Assembly: GCA_934177555.1 (NCBI GenBank)
Contig: CAKPPL010000011.1
Location: 1-20,895, forward strand
DNA length: 20,895 bases
Reading direction: 5' to 3'
Source of the DNA: an uncultured Clostridia bacterium
GTDB lineage: Bacteria; Bacillota; Clostridia; TANB77; CAG-508
Made by a program: the position numbers and the translations under genes. The notes under the pieces are model-generated. The model searched no databases and had not been told where the DNA came from. It saw only the letters and a program-made list of their open reading frames with translations. This document shows, piece by piece, positions 14,043 to 20,895 of this stretch. Each line of letters starts with the position of its first letter. The first letter of the stretch is position 1.

Positions 14043-16070
14043 ATGTGGAAAAAAGAAAGAGGAATTACACTAATTGCTCTTGTAGTAACAATAGTCGTAC
14101 TAATCATTTTAGCAGGAATAAGCATATCTGTATTAATGGGAGATGATGGAGGAATACGACAAGCTAGAAAGGGAAAAGAAGTTACAGAAATAGCAGCAGA
14201 GAAAGAAGCTGTAAAATTAGCAGCAGTAGGAGCTGTAGGAAAAGAAACATATGGAATGTTAACAGAAAGTTCTGAAAGTAAATTAAAGAAAGAATTAGAC
14301 AAATACATTGGTCAAAACCAATATGATTTAGATTATGATATGAATAAATCACAATTTAAAGTAACATATAAAGAAAGTGGAAGAATGTATTATGTAGATG
14401 CAGAAGGAACATTGCAAGGAGATACAGTAATATTTGTATATGCACCAACTGCATGGACAAATGAAAGCACAACAGTAACTATAGCAGAAACAACAAAATT
14501 ACATCAAATACAATATAAAACAGAAAAGAGTGGACAATCAGGGGAAGTTGAAGACTGGACAGATTATTCTGAACCAATAGTATTAGTAAGAAATCAAAAA
14601 ATCTATGTAAGATTAATGGACAAAGCAAATGGAGAAATAACAGCAACAGGAGAAGGAAAAACAGATAGTGAATTAGTAGGAACAGTAAGTAATATAGATA
14701 AATTAAGCCCAAGTGTAGTAAAATTAGAAACAACAAAAACAACAAATAAAATAACAGTATCAGCAGTAGCACAAGATGCAGAAACTACATCTGATTATGG
14801 AGAAAGTGGATTAACAGGATATAGATTTAGTAAAGATGGTGGAGCAAATTGGACTGATTGGCAAGAAAGTGGAGGATATGTATTTGAAAATTTAACACAA
14901 ACAACAAAATATAATATTAAAGTACAAGCAAAAGACTTAGTAGGAAATATCGGAGAAAAATCAGCAGATACAACAACAGATACAGTTCCAGCAGCAGATG
15001 GAAATATAAAATTTGCAGCAGACAAAACTGGATGTACAAATGGAAATGTTACTGTAACGGCAACATCTACAGCAAGTTCAGTATTTACATTAGAAGTAAA
15101 AACCAATAAAGATAATTGGGCAAAAGGAAATACAAAAACATTTACTACAAATGGAACAATGTATGGAAGATTAAAAGATAGTACAGGTCAGGTAGGAAAA
15201 GAAGGAAGTTATAATGTTGTAAATATAGATAAATTAGCTCCAAATAGTTTTACTTTAAAAGAATCACATGATACTACTAGTATAACAATAACAGCAAGCA
15301 CATCTGATAGAGCTAAAACAAATGATTATTGCAGTAGTGGAATTGATGGATATAGATTTTCTATAAATAATGGAGGAAGCTGGACAGCATGGCAAAAAGG
15401 TACACAATATAAATTCTCTAATTTAGACAGGACAAAAGAATATTATGCAAAAGTAGAAGCAAAGGATTATGCAGGAAATACAACACAAACACCAAGTGTT
15501 AAAGTTATAGCTTTATATGTAATATCATTTAATTCAAATGGAGGAACATCATATTCAGCAAGATATATAAATGATGGAGGAAATTATGGAAGCTTACCAA
15601 GTCCATCTAGAAGTACATGTCACTTTGCAGGATGGTATACAGGAAACAATGGAACAGGAACAAAAGTAGAATCAAATTCTAGATTAGCTATAAATGGAAA
15701 TCACACATTATATGCAAAATGGACAGCAACAACAGCATGTACAAGACGACCAGTAGCACATCCAATTGGAAATACAACCACATTAGGTAGATGGAAAGAT
15801 AGTTCTCACAAAGATCATCAAGAATGGTCAACTAGAAATTGTATATTTGGAAATGGATGTACAAAAGGTGTATATACTCAATATAGATTCTATGGATATT
15901 GGGATTGTAATAATCATTGGATAGCAACAGTAACAACAGCATATGATATATGCAAAGGTTGTAGAGAAAGAACAAGTGTAAAAAATGTACAAGGTTATGG
16001 TAGAAAAGAAGGAACAACAGCTTGTAGTGTATGTCAAAATTATAGAGGATGTGGACATACACATAATTAA
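14043..16070 (+). CDS. Modular surface protein with prepilin-like N-terminus and Cys/His-rich C-terminus
   Basis: A 675-aa protein. The N-terminus MWKKERG-ITLIALVVTIVVLIILAGISI resembles a type III (prepilin) signal: basic leader, Gly at -1, long hydrophobic helix; but position +5 is Ala instead of Glu. A pilin-like head follows (about 35-125). Then come alternating modules: A1 (129-223, WTN...TVTI...YVRL...NIDKLSP), B1 (224-319, YGESGLTGYRFSKDGG...F.NLTQTTKY...AKDLVGN), A2 (about 321-400) and B2 (about 401-490). An InlB/Listeria-Bacteroides-type repeat lies at about 494-561 (FNSNGG...FAGWYT...LYAKWT). The last 110 residues hold nine Cys, with CKGC and CSVC pairs, and end in GCGHTHN. ATG 14043 is chosen over 14037 because AAGGAGG (14029-14035) then has a seven-base spacer. 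Likely displayed on the cell surface; function unknown. Confidence 0.85.
   Translation: MWKKERGITLIALVVTIVVLIILAGISISVLMGDDGGIRQARKGKEVTEIAAEKEAVKLAAVGAVGKETYGMLTESSESKLKKELDKYIGQNQYDLDYDMNKSQFKVTYKESGRMYYVDAEGTLQGDTVIFVYAPTAWTNESTTVTIAETTKLHQIQYKTEKSGQSGEVEDWTDYSEPIVLVRNQKIYVRLMDKANGEITATGEGKTDSELVGTVSNIDKLSPSVVKLETTKTTNKITVSAVAQDAETTSDYGESGLTGYRFSKDGGANWTDWQESGGYVFENLTQTTKYNIKVQAKDLVGNIGEKSADTTTDTVPAADGNIKFAADKTGCTNGNVTVTATSTASSVFTLEVKTNKDNWAKGNTKTFTTNGTMYGRLKDSTGQVGKEGSYNVVNIDKLAPNSFTLKESHDTTSITITASTSDRAKTNDYCSSGIDGYRFSINNGGSWTAWQKGTQYKFSNLDRTKEYYAKVEAKDYAGNTTQTPSVKVIALYVISFNSNGGTSYSARYINDGGNYGSLPSPSRSTCHFAGWYTGNNGTGTKVESNSRLAINGNHTLYAKWTATTACTRRPVAHPIGNTTTLGRWKDSSHKDHQEWSTRNCIFGNGCTKGVYTQYRFYGYWDCNNHWIATVTTAYDICKGCRERTSVKNVQGYGRKEGTTACSVCQNYRGCGHTHN
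14427..15510 (+). repeat. Two A/B module pairs in the first surface protein
   Basis: A-modules at about 14427-14711 and 15003-15242 share WTN/CTNGN-VTV, MYGRL/YVRL, and NIDKL-P at the end. B-modules at about 14712-15000 and 15243-15510 share GY-FS-(D/N)GG--W--WQ, F-NL, and AKD--GN. The same pair recurs in the second surface protein. The B-modules look fibronectin- or Ig-like. Confidence 0.75.
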
Positions 16071-16080
16071 TAATAAATTT

Positions 16081-16125
16081 AATAACTCTAAATACTAAAT
16101 ATGGTATTTAGAGTTATTTGTTTTA
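16081..16125 (+). terminator. Intrinsic terminator after the first surface protein
   Basis: A perfect 15-bp inverted repeat (16081-16095 with 16104-16118), 8-base loop, followed by a G then four Ts. It lies ten bases after the stop codon. Confidence 0.85.
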
Positions 16126-16151
16126 AAAAGAGAAAAAAATCGACAAAAAAC

Positions 16152-16180
16152 TTGTACAAAAAAATATGTTGTGATATTAT
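16152..16180 (+). promoter_or_regulatory. Promoter of the coiled-coil gene
   Basis: TTGTAC (16152-16157), 17 bases, TATTAT (16175-16180) with an extended -10 TGA before it. The gap between two surface-protein genes therefore has its own promoter. Confidence 0.65.
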
Positions 16181-16237
16181 ATAAAATAATAATAACAAAT
16201 GAAAGGAGTTTATTAAGTAATAGATTACTTGATAGTC

Positions 16238-17530
16238 ATGAAAATGAATATATTAGAAGAAATACAAGAGATAACCAAAAAATATTTAGATATAAAATCA
16301 AAGTTTGTAAACCAAATAATTGAAATTGAGAATAAAAGAACAGAACTATCTATTGAAAGAAATCATCAAAAATATGAAATACAAAATAATAATGAATCAG
16401 AAATTAATGAATTAGGCAGAAAAATTACACAACTTGGAATTGAAAGTCAAGAATTACAAAATAGACTCGATTCAGAATATATTAATATAAAAAATACTAT
16501 CAGTTCTAAAGTAGACAATTTTATTACGGAAAAAATAAGAGAAGTAAAGAAAATAGAAGAACTAAATGATGATGTACAAGAAGGCATAGAAAAATATGAA
16601 AATAATCAAAAGAAACGTAATGAACAAGTACAAGAATTTTATAAAAAATTTGGAAGAGAGCCAGATATATCAAAAACTCTTCAAAAACAAATTGATATAG
16701 AAAATAGAAAATATGAGTGCAATAAAGATGAACTAGAGAGAAATAACGAAAAATTAAAACTTATAGAACAATGTTTATCAGAGTTAGTTTTTTGTAAAGA
16801 AGCGATAAAAAATAAGAATATTGAAAATATCTTAAAACCAAAAGAACGAATTATAGAACAAGAAATAGAAATACAAACAGAAGAGAATATAGATGAAATT
16901 TCATGTGATGATATTGAAGAAATTAGTGAAATAAATATAGTAGAAATGGAATCAATAATCGAAAGAGAAGAAAATATAAAAATCTTAAATATAGTTGTAA
17001 AAGCACGAGAAGGAAAAATAGTTTATAAAGCAGAAATAAATAATGGAGATACATTAGTAATATATTCAGATGGAAAAAAATTAAATAACTATTTAAATGA
17101 TAATGTAAGAAGAGATCAAATAGCAAAAGAATTAGTAAAATATTCAGGAGCAAATTATAAAAAAATAGATAAGAGAGCTATAAAAAAAATTGATCCATCA
17201 ATTTGTGAATTATATTTTGAATTTGCAAAAGAATATAATCAAAATTATAAAGAATTAGTATATAATTATGCAATGTCATTTTCAAATATAGTTGGTTTTG
17301 AAGAAGAAAAAGTACCAGAAATCACATATGCTATTTCATATATTGAAAATGAAAAAATAGCAGAAAAAGAACAAAAAAGAATAAAAAAAGTTTGCAAAAA
17401 TGCAATAAAAAATATGAAAATAAATGTTATAGGGTATAATGATAATATTAAAAAAATTAAATATATATTAATGAAAATTTTTAATATAAATAACAATATT
17501 TTGCAAGAAGGAAATGTAAATAATAAATAA
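16238..17530 (+). CDS. Coiled-coil protein of unknown function
   Basis: Not recognised. About 430 aa, very rich in Glu, Lys, Ile and Asn. Residues roughly 1-215 are predicted long coiled coil (heptad-like runs of I/L with E/K/N), with no signal peptide or membrane segment, so it is probably cytoplasmic. An acidic linker follows (about 215-245, EEIQTEENIDEIS type). Next comes a folded-looking domain (about 250-345) beginning NIVVKAREGKIVYKAEINNG and ending near LYFEFAKEYNQNY. A basic, hydrophobic C-terminal tail follows. The start is uncertain: ATG 16238 and 16244 are both far from AAAGGAG at 16202-16208, and the gap contains a small hairpin (see findings); a TTG at 16229 is also in frame. It lies between two related surface-protein genes but has its own promoter and terminator, so a shared role is only inference. 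Confidence 0.75.
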   Translation: MKMNILEEIQEITKKYLDIKSKFVNQIIEIENKRTELSIERNHQKYEIQNNNESEINELGRKITQLGIESQELQNRLDSEYINIKNTISSKVDNFITEKIREVKKIEELNDDVQEGIEKYENNQKKRNEQVQEFYKKFGREPDISKTLQKQIDIENRKYECNKDELERNNEKLKLIEQCLSELVFCKEAIKNKNIENILKPKERIIEQEIEIQTEENIDEISCDDIEEISEINIVEMESIIEREENIKILNIVVKAREGKIVYKAEINNGDTLVIYSDGKKLNNYLNDNVRRDQIAKELVKYSGANYKKIDKRAIKKIDPSICELYFEFAKEYNQNYKELVYNYAMSFSNIVGFEEEKVPEITYAISYIENEKIAEKEQKRIKKVCKNAIKNMKINVIGYNDNIKKIKYILMKIFNINNNILQEGNVNNK

Positions 17531-17571
17531 ATATAAAAGAACTGAAAATTTAAAAATCAGTTCTTTTATAT
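17531..17571. terminator. Intrinsic terminator after the coiled-coil gene
   Basis: A perfect 15-bp inverted repeat, 17531-17545 with 17557-17571, loop of 11 bases, starting right after the stop codon. The right arm contains TTCTTTT; both arms are AT-rich, so it could act in either direction. Confidence 0.85.
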
Positions 17572-17592
17572 GGAATATATTATCCTAAAATA

Positions 17593-17621
17593 TTGAAAAT
17601 TTTGTAAAAAAGTGGTATTAT
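17593..17621 (+). promoter_or_regulatory. Promoter of the second surface protein
   Basis: TTGAAA (17593-17598), 17 bases, TATTAT (17616-17621). The leader to the start codon is about 40 bases and contains AAAGGAGG (17653-17660). Confidence 0.7.
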
Positions 17622-17668
17622 AAATAGAGGGGTGTTTAAGTATTAAGTAGACAAAGGAGGAATGTTAT

Positions 17669-20443
17669 ATGATAAAAAAAGAAAAAGGAATAACATTAAT
17701 TGCTCTTATTGTTACAATCATTGTTTTATTAATATTAGCAGGAATAAGTATTGCTATATTAACAGGACAAGATAGTACATTAACACAAGCAAAAAAAGGA
17801 AAAGAGGCAACAGAAATCTCTAGTGAAAAAGAAGCTATAAGATTAGCTACTGTTGCAACAGTAGGGAGAGATTCAGAAGGATTACTAACAGAGGAAGATG
17901 AGGAAATATTAAAAAGTCAGCTAGATAAATATATAGGAAAAAATTTATATGAATTAGAATATGACTCTAGTTCACAATCATATAAAGTTACATATGTAAA
18001 TAGTGAGAGATCATATTATATAGATGCAGATGGAAATATAGATGATTATAGAGTTATATTTTCTAATGAACCAAGTGATTGGACAAATCAAAATGTAACT
18101 GTAACAATATCAGAAACAACAAAGTATTATAAAATACAGTATAAAACAGAAGCAGATACTGGAAAAATTGGAGAAACTTCAACATGGACAGATTATCCAT
18201 ATAATGGTTTGGTTGTAGAAAGAAATGAAAAAATCTATGTTAGGTTAGTTGATGAAATTACTGAACAAGTAGTAGATACAGCAGATAATAATGATAAATT
18301 AATAGGAGAGGTTACTAATATAGACAAATTATCTCCAAATGATTTAGAAATAAGTGTTATAAAAACAACTAATAGTATAGAAATAAATGCAAATACAGAG
18401 GATGCAGAAACAACAGAAGAATATGGTTCTAGTGGTATATATGGATATGCGTTTAGTATAGATGATGGAAAAACTTGGACAGATATACAAGAAAGTGGAA
18501 CATATAAATTTGAAAATTTAAAACAAACAACAGAATATAAAGTAAAAGTAAAAGCAGTTGATATAGTTGGAAATGAAACAATATCATCAAAAACAATAGA
18601 AACAGAAACAGTTCCAGATGCAGTTGGAAATATAACATTTAATGCAACTCCAACTGATTGGACAAATCAAAATGTAACAGTAATTGCAAATGTTAAATCA
18701 TCTAATTCTCAATTTTCATTAGAAACAAAAACTAATACGGCAGAATGGTCAAGTGAAGCTAAAAGAGTATTTGATAAAAATGGAACAATGTATGCAAGAT
18801 TAGTTGATAGTACAGGTCAAACAGGAAAAGATGCTAGTTATAATGTAACCAATATAGATAAACTTGCGCCAAAAACATTTACTCCACAAACATCAGTAAC
18901 AACAAATAGCGTAAAAGTTACAGCAAATACAGATGATACAAATGAAAATGAAGAATATGGAAAGAGTGGAATAAGTGGATATAGATTTAGTAAAGATGGA
19001 GGAAAAAGTTTTTCTGGTTGGCAAAACAGTGGAACATATACATTTGATAAACTAACACAAACTTCAAATTATAGTATTGTAATAGAAGTAAAAGATGTTG
19101 CAGGAAACACAACTAAAGTAACAGCTACAGCTACTACAGCTACAGTACCAGGGGTAACATTAAAAGCAGATAAAACAGCATGGACAAATGGAAATGTAAT
19201 AGTAACAGCTACAGCTAATAAATCAGGATTTACTTTACAAACAAAAGCAAATAATAATGGATGGGGAACAGCAAGTTCAATAACATTTAGTGCTAATGGA
19301 GCAATGTATGCAAGATTGGTTGATAGCACAGGTCAAACAGGAAGTCAAGCATCATATTCAGTAACTAATATTGATAAGGCCCAACCAACAGTATCAATAT
19401 CTGGTTCAGCATCAAGTATAATAGCTACACAAGCAACAATAAGTTATTCTGCAGAAGATACAGGTGGAAGTAAATTAAAAAGTAAAACAGTTTATTATGC
19501 AAAGAGTGGAGGATCATATACATCAACTACTGTAACAACTTTAAATGGATTATCACCATCTACAAAATATAATGCATATATAATAGCATATGATAATGCA
19601 GGAAATTCAAACCAATCATCAACAATTAGTTTTACAACAGGACCTGCAATAGCAGAATATAATTCAACTAAATATACAAGTATACAAAATGCATTTAATG
19701 CAGTTTCAAGTAGTGGAACAGTAAAATTATTAGTAAATAGAACTGAAGATGCAAATATAGATACTAATAAAACAATTACATTTAATCTTAATGGAAAGAC
19801 ATTACAAGGTAAATTAAGAAATACTGGAAAATTAGTAATAAACTCAAGTGGTACTATAAAACAAGATGGATCAGAATGTATAAAAAATTATGGAACTGTT
19901 GAATTATCTAATTTAACAATAAAAGCAGATTCATTAAAAGCTATAGTCTGTGAGAAAGGAACAGTAACAATTAATTCAGGAGCAAAAATAGAAGGAGCTC
20001 AAAATGTAGATAAGAATGTTGCAACACTAAGTGTAAGTGGGACTTCATCAAAAATAGTAATTAATGGAGGAACAATTACAGGAAAACATTATGGCGCAAA
20101 ATTAAGTTCTGGAGCAACATTGCAAATGACTAATGGAAGTTTAAAAGGAGAAATAGATGGAATTGTATCAGAAGGTTCAGGAAATAAAATAACTATTAGT
20201 GGTGGAACAGTAACAGGAGGAACTTATACAAGTGGAAGTAGAGGATATGGAGCAATAAGTACTTATGAAGGAAGTGTAACAATAAGTATAACAGGAGGAA
20301 AATTAAATGGAGGAAGATATTGTCTTTCAGGATTCAAATATGCAAGTGGTACATGTACTTATGTTTCAAGTGCTTTAGGAAGCCATGAAAAAGGAACTAT
20401 ATATAAAGAACCAGGTACAAAAATGAAATATACTAAGAAATAA
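17669..20443 (+). CDS. Modular surface protein with prepilin-like N-terminus and beta-helix C-terminus
   Basis: A 924-aa protein, paralogous to the one at 14043 over the N-terminal half. It begins MIKKEKG-ITLIALIVTIIVLLILAGIS: a basic leader, Gly at the expected prepilin cleavage point, and Ala at +5 where pilins have Glu. A pilin-like head (about 35-128) is followed by A1 (129-223), B1 (about 224-318), A2 (about 320-400), B2 (about 401-494), A3 (about 496-571) and a third fibronectin-like unit (about 573-658, NGLSPSTKYNAYIIAYDNAGN). Residues about 663-905 are Gly/Thr/Ser/Asn-rich with short beta repeats (TINSGAKI, VINGGTITG, TISGGTVTGG, SITGGKLNGG), typical of a right-handed parallel beta-helix as in adhesins or polysaccharide-active proteins. 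No sortase LPxTG motif is seen. AAAGGAGG lies eight bases before ATG. Probably a surface adhesin or glycan-binding protein; the ligand is unknown. Confidence 0.85.
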   Translation: MIKKEKGITLIALIVTIIVLLILAGISIAILTGQDSTLTQAKKGKEATEISSEKEAIRLATVATVGRDSEGLLTEEDEEILKSQLDKYIGKNLYELEYDSSSQSYKVTYVNSERSYYIDADGNIDDYRVIFSNEPSDWTNQNVTVTISETTKYYKIQYKTEADTGKIGETSTWTDYPYNGLVVERNEKIYVRLVDEITEQVVDTADNNDKLIGEVTNIDKLSPNDLEISVIKTTNSIEINANTEDAETTEEYGSSGIYGYAFSIDDGKTWTDIQESGTYKFENLKQTTEYKVKVKAVDIVGNETISSKTIETETVPDAVGNITFNATPTDWTNQNVTVIANVKSSNSQFSLETKTNTAEWSSEAKRVFDKNGTMYARLVDSTGQTGKDASYNVTNIDKLAPKTFTPQTSVTTNSVKVTANTDDTNENEEYGKSGISGYRFSKDGGKSFSGWQNSGTYTFDKLTQTSNYSIVIEVKDVAGNTTKVTATATTATVPGVTLKADKTAWTNGNVIVTATANKSGFTLQTKANNNGWGTASSITFSANGAMYARLVDSTGQTGSQASYSVTNIDKAQPTVSISGSASSIIATQATISYSAEDTGGSKLKSKTVYYAKSGGSYTSTTVTTLNGLSPSTKYNAYIIAYDNAGNSNQSSTISFTTGPAIAEYNSTKYTSIQNAFNAVSSSGTVKLLVNRTEDANIDTNKTITFNLNGKTLQGKLRNTGKLVINSSGTIKQDGSECIKNYGTVELSNLTIKADSLKAIVCEKGTVTINSGAKIEGAQNVDKNVATLSVSGTSSKIVINGGTITGKHYGAKLSSGATLQMTNGSLKGEIDGIVSEGSGNKITISGGTVTGGTYTSGSRGYGAISTYEGSVTISITGGKLNGGRYCLSGFKYASGTCTYVSSALGSHEKGTIYKEPGTKMKYTKK
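18053..19640 (+). repeat. Three A/B module pairs in the second surface protein
   Basis: A-modules at about 18053-18337, 18627-18870 and 19153-19380 share (D/A)WTN-NV-V, MYARLVDSTGQTG and NIDK. B-like modules lie at about 18338-18622, 18871-19152 and 19384-19640; the third is more divergent. A 23-base stretch of B2 (18977-18999) is identical to 14817-14839 in B1 of the first surface protein. Confidence 0.75.
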
Positions 20444-20469
20444 AAAAATATAGATTAACCTAAAAACCA

Positions 20470-20498
20470 TTGACATAATAAGGAAAAAATGATAAAAT
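20470..20498 (+). promoter_or_regulatory. rpsL promoter
   Basis: Exact TTGACA (20470-20475), 17 bases, TAAAAT (20493-20498), 66 bases before the start codon. The strength fits a ribosomal-protein operon. Confidence 0.85.
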
Positions 20499-20544
20499 AT
20501 AAATCGCGATAGAATTAACATTCTAACGTGATTTATATTTTTTT
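20497..20544 (+). terminator. Terminator-like hairpin overlapping the rpsL promoter
   Basis: ATATAAATCGCG (20497-20508) pairs with CGTGATTTATAT (20527-20538) over 12 bp with one G-U; a 2x2 internal loop and a 5-bp upper stem (20511-20515 with 20520-20524) follow, and a run of seven Ts ends at 20544. The left arm starts inside the -10 box. It probably ends read-through transcripts from the surface-protein gene, as no other terminator lies after 20443. Confidence 0.75.
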
Positions 20545-20564
20545 AGAAAAGAGGTGAAATTTAA

Positions 20565-20895
20565 GTGCCAACAATTAATCAATTAGTAAGAAAAGGAAGA
20601 CAAACAACAAAGGCAAAATCTACTGCACCAGCATTACAACATGGATATAACTCAAAAAATAAAAAATTAACAAATAATAGAGCACCACAAAAAAGAGGTG
20701 TATGTACAGTAGTAAAAACAGTAACACCAAAGAAACCAAACTCAGCATTAAGAAAAGTTGCCAGAGTTAGACTTTCAAATGGTTATGAAGTAACATCATA
20801 TATTCCAGGAATAGGACACAACTTACAAGAACACAGTGTAGTTCTAATCAGAGGAGGAAGAGTAAAAGACCTTCCAGGTGTTAGATACCATATAA
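20565..20895 (+). CDS. rpsL: 30S ribosomal protein S12, 3' end outside window
   Basis: S12 sits at the decoding centre of the small ribosomal subunit and controls tRNA selection accuracy. The visible 110 codons begin GTG-CCA-ACA and read VPTINQLVRKGRQTT..., with QKRGVCT, TPKKPNSALRKVARVRL, YIPGIGHNLQEHSVVLIRGG and RVKDLPGVRYH, all diagnostic. The small insertion around GYNSKNKKLTNN is that of Firmicutes S12. GTG is chosen as start because GAGGTGA (20551-20557) lies seven bases upstream and Pro-Thr-Ile is the universal second-position start. K56 and K101, equivalent to E. coli K42 and K87, are the wild-type residues linked to streptomycin sensitivity. It normally heads rpsL-rpsG-fusA-tuf; the rest lies beyond the window. 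Confidence 0.97.
   Translation, partial: MPTINQLVRKGRQTTKAKSTAPALQHGYNSKNKKLTNNRAPQKRGVCTVVKTVTPKKPNSALRKVARVRLSNGYEVTSYIPGIGHNLQEHSVVLIRGGRVKDLPGVRYHI

Noticed and set aside
14479..14772. Long open frames antisense to the surface-protein and other plus-strand genes
   Set aside because: They read as Leu/Phe/Tyr or Ser/Val-rich low-complexity protein, lack ribosome-binding sites and are by-products of A-rich coding DNA on the other strand.
14427..19640. Repeated DNA that might be taken for a CRISPR or tandem-repeat array
   Set aside because: The repeats are in frame, 240-290 bases long, diverged and alternate in two types; they are protein modules.

Overview
The window is very AT-rich chromosomal DNA from a low-GC Gram-positive bacterium, most likely an uncultured gut-type member of the Clostridia. 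Evidence: near-exclusive AGA, ATA and TTA codons in plus-strand genes, strong AGGAGG ribosome-binding sites, TTGACA/TATAAT promoters, a SigH-type sigma factor, a YlbF homologue, FAD-dependent TrmFO, and an S12 protein of Firmicutes type. Fifteen of 17 gene calls lie on the plus strand and are strongly A-rich. The two minus-strand genes are T-rich when read on the plus strand, as expected if the plus strand is the leading strand.

Layout. (1) 1-1760: 3' part of a GT4 glycosyltransferase, a bidirectional terminator, then an unrecognised 224-aa minus-strand gene whose promoter appears to share a palindromic -35 box with the promoter of ylbF. (2) 1786-5200: core genes ylbF-like, secG, rnr (TTG start) and sigH (exact consensus promoter), closed by a terminator shared with convergent hisS. 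(3) 5187-6580: hisS on the minus strand. (4) 6685-9076: a membrane-anchored phosphodiester glycosidase-domain protein, cmk and an HD-domain protein, apparently one operon with a strong terminator. (5) 9167-13900: a SWIM/SNF2 helicase gene split by a -1 frame change into two reading frames, then trmFO. (6) 13900-20443: two large modular surface proteins with type IV prepilin-like N-termini lacking the usual Glu5, flanking a coiled-coil gene of unknown function. (7) 20470-20895: the rpsL promoter and the 5' part of rpsL, with a terminator-like hairpin whose left arm overlaps the -10 box.

Regions 1-5 are mostly housekeeping: protein export, RNA decay, tRNA charging and modification, nucleotide phosphorylation and ribosome assembly. 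The accessory part is region 6. Its two proteins share an N-terminal anchor/pilin-like head and an alternating A/B module architecture, but end differently: an InlB-type repeat plus a Cys/His-rich domain in one, a predicted right-handed beta-helix in the other. That pattern suggests a family of surface-displayed proteins with interchangeable C-terminal domains. It is the most likely place in the window for undescribed biology. No CRISPR array, transposase, rRNA or tRNA gene was seen.
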